From Pelagophyceae sp. CCMP2097 (taxonomy: Eukaryota; Sar; Pelagophyceae): DNA of 25,001 bases. The DNA lies in NCBI GenBank assembly GCA_026770575.1, contig MU657232.1, positions 15,078 through 40,078 of the forward strand. The letters are read 5' to 3'. A model generated the notes under the pieces. It had not been told where the DNA came from. It did no database searches and worked only from the letters and a program-made list of their open reading frames with translations. How positions within the stretch are numbered: the stretch's first letter is position 1; each line of letters opens with the position of its first letter. Shown here piece after piece: positions 19,901-25,001 of the stretch. Made by a program: the position numbers and the translations under genes.

Positions 19901-20191
19901 ACGTGCCCGGGCCGCGTCCTCGAGGAAGCCAACTCAAGGCGGCAGACGGGGCAGCGATCGCAGAGAGGGGCATCCAGGAACCTCCAGAGGCCGTCGGGGC
20001 CATCGCCAAAGGCCGTCGGGGGGAGCCCCAGAAGCGCCCGAGCGGCCTGGCGTTTAATGAATTTTTATAGGGCGTATGTCAGCAAGACTTCCGTCGCGGA
20101 CCGCGACGACGCCGCGGGGCCCGAGTCCCCGACGCACGCCGCCGCGCCCGACGATGACTACCCCGCGGGGGCGGCGGACTTTCGCTTCTAG
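16913..20191 (+). CDS. CSN3: COP9 signalosome subunit 3 homologue (10 exons, ~510 aa)
   Basis: CSN3 is a PCI-domain subunit of the COP9 signalosome, which removes NEDD8 from cullin-RING ubiquitin ligases. Exons: 16913-16980 (end uncertain), 17333-17422, 17589-17651, 17726-17840, 17931-18314, 18523-18770, 19197-19346, 19505-19637, 19742-19902, 20071-20191. Key segments are QHTVAVVHLFDAYV, LLRYFYYAGCVSVGTHDW (near 203-220), APAQA/VSAISVAAFKKLVFVE across a joint, YYEIADSFERGDLQKLRDAI, and the PCI winged-helix part LTRSYLNLSLADVARR with MVDAGEIEAQIDE (373-417). The tail is rich in Asp and aromatics, as in plant CSN3. Gap-free alignment fixes most joints. Intron 8 starts with GC (GAG|GCGCGT). Intron 1 lacks a GT donor near the homology end. 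Exon 6 holds ~40 extra residues before LPKYAP. ATGs at 16766 and 16838 are in frame upstream, but family length favours 16913 or 16916. Confidence 0.92.
17210..17270. repeat. 27-bp tandem repeat in CSN3 intron 1
   Basis: CAGAGGGGCCTCGCGAGCGG begins at 17210 and recurs at 17237, with a partial third at 17264. The unit resembles the GAGGGGCCTTGCAAGG unit of the VPS51 intron 3 array. It lies in a stretch that stays open in the CSN3 frame until the TAG of the acceptor. Confidence 0.8.
18784..19200 (+). mobile_element. 417-bp insertion forming CSN3 intron 6, flanked by ATAC direct repeats
   Basis: ATAC occurs at 18780-18783 and again at 19197-19200. Removing the insert with one ATAC restores SKAYYEIADSF with exactly the family spacing. 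The insert ends GAATAG, which can serve as acceptor. The likely donor GTCCAAGG at 18771 lies in the old exon just outside the insert, so splicing would cost about three codons. This is the only intron here whose acceptor is not AG|G. Read through, the insert stays in frame until TGA at 19171. No terminal inverted repeats seen. A 24-bp tandem pair (TTGATGA-TAGAGTCG) sits at 19145-19193. Confidence 0.55.
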
Positions 20192-21010
20192 GACGACGCC
20201 GTCCTTGCGGGCGCGGCGCCGTTCGCCCTCGACCGCGCGACGGCCGCCCGCCGGCTGCGCTTACTGCGCCCGCTTCGGGCGCGCCGCCCCCAGAGCGGGC
20301 CAGGCACGTCCGCGCCGCGGCTGGACGCCCGCGGCCCGAAGACTTGCGAGATTGACGACGACGTTCGTGATAATACCACTGAGACCACCGAGTTGCGTTT
20401 ACTACCACCGAGTTGCGTCTATCAATGAGTTGCGTCTTTCACTGAGGACCCCATCATCACCGAGGCCACCACTCAAGACGGCCCCCACGCACGGCCGAGG
20501 ACCGCCCCGCGGCCTCGCACCCCCGACGGCGCCGACGGTGCGCGCTCCGGCTTGCGGCATGTTCGAGCTTCGGGACAAGGGATCCCTGGAGGCCCCGCCG
20601 CGGTTCGAGGGACGCTCGACTCCCGGTACTGCGCCGCAGATCGCTGTTCGGCCTCGAACGACGGGCCTCGAATGCGCCAGAGCCTGCAAGTTTCATTTGG
20701 TTCTCATCGGAGGTGGGGCTTGCTTGCTTATTACCATGGCGCACCGGAGGTACTGCAGACCCCCGGAGGGCGCCTTTGGTATGTTGGTGCAGTCGCTTAG
20801 GAATTCCTAGCTCTATCCTGATACTCTATGCACTTTTTTCTGCTTGCCTTTGCTTTTGGCCGATGCTTTTGGTTTTGGACTTTCGGAAATAAAGTGGGAA
20901 CTTCTTCTTCTATTATGCACTGCTGTGAGAGGTGAGGGTAGGTCGTCTGAATGACCCACAGCGCGCCACGAACGGCGTTTTGCAACCCGGACAAGTTTCC
21001 GCCCAAAGTT
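20192..21010. other. CSN3 3' flank; no further gene established
   Basis: The CSN3 frame stays open for 78 codons after its TAG, to 20425; this is described under findings. GAGTTGCGT with flanks occurs three times in 20388-20440. AATAAA at 20888-20893 lies in a T-rich stretch about 700 bp past the stop, too far to be a confident poly(A) signal. A partial copy of the dispersed motif (TTGCTTGCTTATTA) is at 20720-20733. Confidence 0.5.
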
Positions 21011-21043
21011 GCTTGCTTAAGATCCACCACCCTGGGTGGGGCT
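21011..21043 (+). repeat. Dispersed ~30-nt motif, copy d
   Basis: The segment reads GCTTGCTTAAGATCCACCAC then CCTGGGTGGGGCT, with a 3-bp insertion (CAC) compared with the copies at 3133 and 11021. It lies about 50 bp before the 33-bp array. Confidence 0.75.
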
Positions 21044-21090
21044 GTCCCAAAGTTGAATTAGGGTGCAGGTTTGGGTTTCATGCTGCGACT

Positions 21091-21625
21091 CGAAGTCACT
21101 GCCACCGTGGGCACACGGCAGCACGGAACCACCGCCGTCGTGAGCACACGGTTGCCCGGAGCCACCGCCATCGCAGGGGCGCAAACAATAAAAAAGGGGA
21201 GACCGCCGCCATAGTCGTGGGCGCGCAGCTGCTCGGAGCCGCCTCCGCCACGGGCACGCGATAGCTCGGAGCCATCACCATCACGGGCGCACGGCTGCTC
21301 GAACCCAGCGCCGTCGCGGTCGCACGGTCTCCGCCGAGCCAATGCGGTCACGGGTGCATGGCGGCTGAAGACCGCCGCCGTCGAGGGCGCGCAGCGAGTC
21401 GGAGCCGTGACAGTCGTGGGCGCACGGCTCGGAGCCGTCGCCGTCGTGGGTACACGACTGCTCGGAACCACAGCCGTGACGGGGGTGCATATAAGGGGGA
21501 ACCACCATCGTATACGTGAGCACACGGCTGCACGGGGCCGCCATCGGCGCGGGCACGCGACAGGTCAGGGACATTGCCGCCGCTGGCGCACGGTTGCTCG
21601 GAGCCAACGCTGACGCGAGGTTTCC
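21091..21625. repeat. 33-bp minisatellite, third composite block
   Basis: The variant units follow the same order as in 4690-5235. ACACGGTTGCCCGGAGCCACCG is followed by an A-run with GGGGAGACC, then GCGCAGCTGCTC, CATCACCATCACGGGCGCAC, the CCGAGCCAATGCGGTCACGG region, and CATATAAGGG near 21489-21498, a unit shared with block 1. It is therefore a copy of that composite, in the same orientation and 16.4 kb away. No reverse transcriptase lies next to this copy. Confidence 0.85.
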
Positions 21626-21850
21626 GTCGAAACGAGGGCGCCTTCCTATACAGATATACAGAGGACACCGAGTAATATACAACGCCACCGCCCCGCGACG
21701 CGTGTCGTCGTCGAGTCGGGGGTATGGCATGGTAGGGAGGCACAGAAGGAGGACGGGGGGTTGTGGACGGGCACTTTTGAACTTGGACTTTGGACTTGAG
21801 AGTGCCGACTTGGGAAGAAGACGCTCGGTGGCGTCGTCTCGCCGCGGCTT

Positions 21851-22860
21851 TCAGGCTGTGCGCGGCGCCTCGCCGCGCGGCGCGTCCACGAGCAGGTAGC
21901 CCAGCGAAGCGGCGTCAACCTCGGGGGCGGCCGGGGCGGTCGGCGGCGCGGAGGCGACGACCTTTGCGTCGGAGACGTTTGCGTCCGGAAGCGCCACGCA
22001 GGCCACGGCCGTTGGCGAGCGCGCCGGTGTGTCGCCGCAAATCGCCGGCGCCACCACGGCCGGCGGAGCGGGCCTGCGAAGTGGGCGTGGGACGCTTCAA
22101 GGGGACTTTTTTTCAGAGGGACGCGGGCATTTTTTTTAGGGACGTGGCCACTCACTCGACGGCGTCGCCTTGCCCGCCTTGGCCGAAGAAGTACTCTGGG
22201 TTTTCCGGCGTGTCGGAGAAGAGCATGAGGCGGCCGGAGCACAGGCAGAGCAGCGACGTCGTCGAGAGCGGTGTCGGCCGCTGCGAACGGCCCTGCGAAA
22301 GCATCGTCAAATGGCCCGTCGTCTGAAGCGGAGCCGGCCGCTGCGTCTGCGAAAGGACCGTCGAACGACCACGCCCGGCGACATTCGAAAGCGGCCGCTG
22401 CGTCTGCGAAAGGTTCGTCGACCGCCCAGGGGCGTTTTGGCGCAGCGTTGCGAGCTGCGCCTGGAGCTTGTCGACTTCGTTGGCGTGGGTGCGTTGCTCG
22501 TCTGCGTGGCGCACTTGGGCTTGGAAGCGGAGTTCCTTTTGCTCCGAAAGTTTTTGTTTGAAGAGCTCTTCGTTCAAAGTCACTTCACGCTTCGCCGCCG
22601 CTTGGTCCGTCAACGCCCCAGCTAAAGCCTTTCTCAAAGTGCCGTTGGCGTCGCCCAGCGTGGCGACGTGGGCGTGGAGCGATGCGTTGAGTTCCAGTAA
22701 ACGATCGCTTGATTCGTACGCTTTACTCAGCGCTGTGTTCTGAATGCGCGCCTTCACCAGACCCTCGTACACCGCGTCCTCCGCCGCCAACAGCTGAGAC
22801 TGCGACAGCGCCAAAGCCGACTGCGCCTTGGCCAGGGCGTAGGCGACGTCCGTGGTCGGG
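21851..22860 (-). CDS. 3' part of a coiled-coil protein gene, function unknown (two exons seen)
   Basis: Exon a runs from about 22860 or further upstream to 22156, ends GA|GTGAGT, and joins in phase to exon b 22073-21851 (after TTCGCAG|G) with a stop at 21851-21853. Exon a gives a long Ala/Leu/Glu/Lys/Gln-rich stretch (ALAKAQSALALSQSQLLAAE through VDKLQAQLATLRQ) that should form a coiled coil. Then come three LSQ-type repeats (STNLSQTQRP, STVLSQTQRP, LSQGRSQRP) and an NPEYFFGQGGQGDAV segment. Exon b is Ala/Pro/Val-rich, ending SLGYLLVDAPRGEAPRTA. The 5' end is unclear: the frame stays open to 23087 but enters a tandem duplication, and TAG|C at 22861 is a possible acceptor. I do not recognise a family. 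Confidence 0.6.
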
Positions 22861-22886
22861 CTACATAGGCTGAAGCGTCGGGGGCT

Positions 22887-23192
22887 GAACCGTCGTCTCT
22901 TCTGGGGAGATCCCCTTCCAAAGCATTTTTCCAGAGGGCCCGCCGCGTGCGACTTCAAGGGACGCGCCACTTCCGAGGGACGCGCCTCTTCCGAGGGCCC
23001 GCCTCGTTGGAGGGGGCGGTCTCTTGGAAAGAGACAAAGGGGCGTAACGCGGAACCGGCGTCTCTTCTGGGGAGATCCCCTTCCCAAGGCGGCCTCATCC
23101 GAGGGCCCGCCGCGTGCGACTTCAAGGGTCGCTTCCGAAGGCTTCCGAGGGGCCCGCCTCGTTTGAGGGCACAGCCTCTTGGAAAGGGACTA
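22887..23192. repeat. 165-bp tandem duplication upstream of the coiled-coil exon
   Basis: GAACCGTCGTCTCTTCTGGG at 22887 recurs as GAACCGGCGTCTCTTCTGGG at 23052. GGGCCCGCCGCGTGCGACTT and the CTCTTGGAAAG-GAC end are also shared. The second copy is shorter in the middle. The interior of each copy already contains short CTTCCGAGGG-type tandem units. Confidence 0.85.
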
Positions 23193-23530
23193 GGAGCAGG
23201 GGCGGGTCCGGGTTTACCCGAAACCCGCGGGTCAGGTTTGCCGGGTTTGTGCATTTTGGCCAAACCGTCGACCCGCGGGTTTGGCCGTGGTCCGAACCCG
23301 AACCCGACCTCTCGAAAACGGGTCTGGCCGCAAAGACAAAGCCGCGGCCCTTTGGGTAAGGCACAAATTGCTCTCCGGACGGCCCCCTGCAAAAGGCCTC
23401 TGCACGGTCATTTGCAAGGCCTCTTCGAAGTGCCCTGTCAAGCCCCCACGCAGGATTCTTTGCCAGAGGCGCGTGTTCGGGCCCTTACGGGGTCCCTTCA
23501 CCGTTCCTCGCACGGGATGCCATATGGTTT
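23193..23530. other. No gene seen; two ACCCGCGGGT palindromes
   Basis: The 10-bp palindrome ACCCGCGGGT is present at 23223-23232 and 23271-23280 in a stretch full of ACCCG/CGGGT steps. No coding sequence supported. Confidence 0.5.
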
Positions 23531-24530
23531 GATAGAGGGCCCGTCCAAGCGACCGTCCGAGGACCCGCCCAGGTGACGACACAGAGAGGCCGTAGTCGAG
23601 GGGCCGAATGACCGTCCAAGAGACCGTATAGGGCCGCCGTCAAAGCGACGGCCACAGAGGGCCCGTCGAGGGACCGTCCAAGGAACTGTCCAAAGGAATT
23701 GTCCAAGGGACCGCCCAAGCGACATTCCGAGGGACCATCCAAGCGACATTCCGAGGGACCGTCCAGAGGGACGCAGAGGGGCCGCAGTCGAGGAGACGGC
23801 AGCCGAGCGACCGACTAAGGGACCGTCCGAGGGACCGTTCACGGGACTGCCGCAAAGGGGCTGTCGAGGGACCGTCCAAGGAATCAGTCAAAGGGACCGT
23901 CGAAAGGACCTTCGAAAGGACCGTCAAAGGGACCGTCCATGGAACTGTCGCAGAGGGACCGTCCGAGGGACCGCCCAAGGAACAGTCCAAAGGAAGTGTC
24001 CAAAGGACCGGCCAAGGGACTGTCCGAGGGACCGTTCGAGGGACCATCCAAACGACCGTTCTAGAAACCGTCCACGGGACCGTCGCAGAGGACCCGTCGA
24101 GGGCCCGTCGAGAGATAGCTCGAAGTGACCGCCCAAGGAACTGTCCACAAAGACTGTCCAAGTTCCCGCCCAAGGGACCGTCGCAGGGTCCATCCGAGGG
24201 TCCGCCCGCGGGACGTCCCAGATGGGTCGCAGTCGAGCGGCCGTCCAAACGACCGTCACAAGGACCGTCCACGGGACCGCCGCAGAGGGACCGTTGAGGG
24301 ACCCTCCAAAGAACCCTCCAATGGAACTGTCCAAAGGAACTGTCCTAAAGACCGCCAAGGGACCGTCCGAGGGACCGCCAAGGGACCGTCCGAGCGACCG
24401 TCCGAGCGACCGTCCGATCGACCGTCCGAGCGACCGTCCGAGCGACTGTCCAGGGGACGTCGCACAGGAGCTGCAGTCGAGGGGCCGGTAGCCGAGTGAC
24501 CATGAAAGGGACCGTCGAGGGGCCGCAAAT
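23531..24530. repeat. 12-bp minisatellite with longer-period structure
   Basis: The basic unit is GGGACCGTCCRA. At 24369-24450 several nearly pure units follow each other, giving an RPSD/RPSE frame. A longer period is visible: GCAGTCGAGGAGACGGCAGC (23784) recurs as GCAGTCGAGGGGCCGGTAGC (24473), and GCCACAGAGGGCCCGTCGAG (23650) recurs as GTCACAGAGGGCCCGTCGAG (24541). Open frames here reflect the multiple-of-three period and are not taken as genes. Confidence 0.85.
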
Positions 24531-25001
24531 TAAAGCGACTGTCACAGAGGGCCCGTCGAGAAATCTCGTGGGGCCTTCTCTCAAGGCGCCGTCTCGAGGA
24601 GCCATCGAAAAGGCCGTCTCGAGGGGCCGGAGAGAGGAGCCTTATCGACACGCCATTTCGAGGGGCCGTCTCGAGGGGCCGTCTTACAACGCCGTGTCGA
24701 ATGACCGTCGAAAGGGGCCGTCTCGAGGGGCCTTCTCGAAGCGCCGTCCCAAGGCGCCGTTTCGAGTGGCCGTCTCGAGGGGCCATCTCGAGGCGCCGTT
24801 TCGAATGGCCGTCGAAAGGAGCCGCCTCGAGTGATCGTCTCGAGGCGCCGTCTCGAGGCGGCGTTTCGAATGACCGTCTCCCAGGGTCATTTTGAGGCAC
24901 CGTCCCGAGGGGCCGTCTTAAGGTGCCGTCTCGAATGGCCGTCGGAAGGGGCCATCTCGAGGACCCGTCCAAAGGGGCCGTCTCCAGGGGCCGTCGAAAG
25001 G
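24531..25001. repeat. 13-bp minisatellite running off the window end
   Basis: The unit CGAGGGGCCGTCT is repeated with drift (CGAGGCGCCGTTT, CGAATGGCCGTC). Three units make 39 bp, so minus-strand frames show a 13-residue period (DGHSKRRLEMAPR-like). The array continues beyond 25001. Confidence 0.85.

Noticed and set aside
23640..24972. Long minus-strand frames over the 23.5-25 kb region
   Set aside because: They are products of 12-bp and 13-bp repeat periods and carry no non-repeat sequence.
1..25001. Dinoflagellate spliced-leader relics, rRNA genes or standard tRNA genes
   Set aside because: I looked for the conserved SL core and for rRNA landmarks and saw none; only the tRNA-like element at the left end was found.

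Overview
The window is nuclear DNA from a GC-rich eukaryote. It carries spliced genes for two eukaryote-only complexes, VPS51 of the GARP/EARP tethering complexes and subunit 3 of the COP9 signalosome. It also has a LINE-type reverse transcriptase and large minisatellite arrays. I could assign 25 introns from protein homology and codon phase: 24 end in AG followed by an exon G, mostly TAG|G, and nearly all start with GT. A single-celled alga or protist is likely. A pelagophyte-like stramenopile is my guess from the GC-rich exons, the many short introns and the introner-like insertion, but a dinoflagellate or haptophyte is not excluded.

Layout. 1-540: tRNA-like sequence and a tandem duplication with A-rich linkers. 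683-934: a possible small Cys-rich ORF. 1.3-3.2 kb: two elements bounded by perfect 22-bp and 26-bp inverted repeats, with a possible small spliced gene between them on the minus strand. 3.2-4.2 kb: unassigned DNA with dispersed repeats. 4.17-5.24 kb: a 33-bp minisatellite. 5.25-7.22 kb: a decayed LINE reverse transcriptase on the minus strand, directly abutting that minisatellite. 7.2-9.16 kb: mostly unassigned. 9,159-16,397: VPS51 on the minus strand, 16 exons, with introns 3 and 9 swollen by minisatellites. 16,398-16,912: a short shared promoter region. 16,913-20,191: CSN3 on the plus strand, 10 exons. 20.2-21.85 kb: 3' flank and a second 33-bp array. 21,851-22,860: the 3' part of a coiled-coil protein gene on the minus strand. 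22.9-25.0 kb: a tandem duplication and then 12-bp and 13-bp minisatellites.

VPS51 and CSN3 are unrelated housekeeping genes transcribed head-to-head from about 0.5 kb. Both look intact: every exon joint keeps phase and the joined proteins (about 851 and about 510 residues) align along the families. The two soft spots are in CSN3, where intron 1 has no nearby GT donor and intron 6 looks like a recent insertion.

The main novelty is in the repeats. Minisatellites with periods of 12, 13, 15 and 24 bp share a GAGGGNCC-like core and sit inside introns or just outside genes. The 33-bp family keeps the same order of variant units in blocks 16 kb apart. The CSN3 intron 6 insert is flanked by a 4-bp direct repeat and may be an intron caught soon after its birth.
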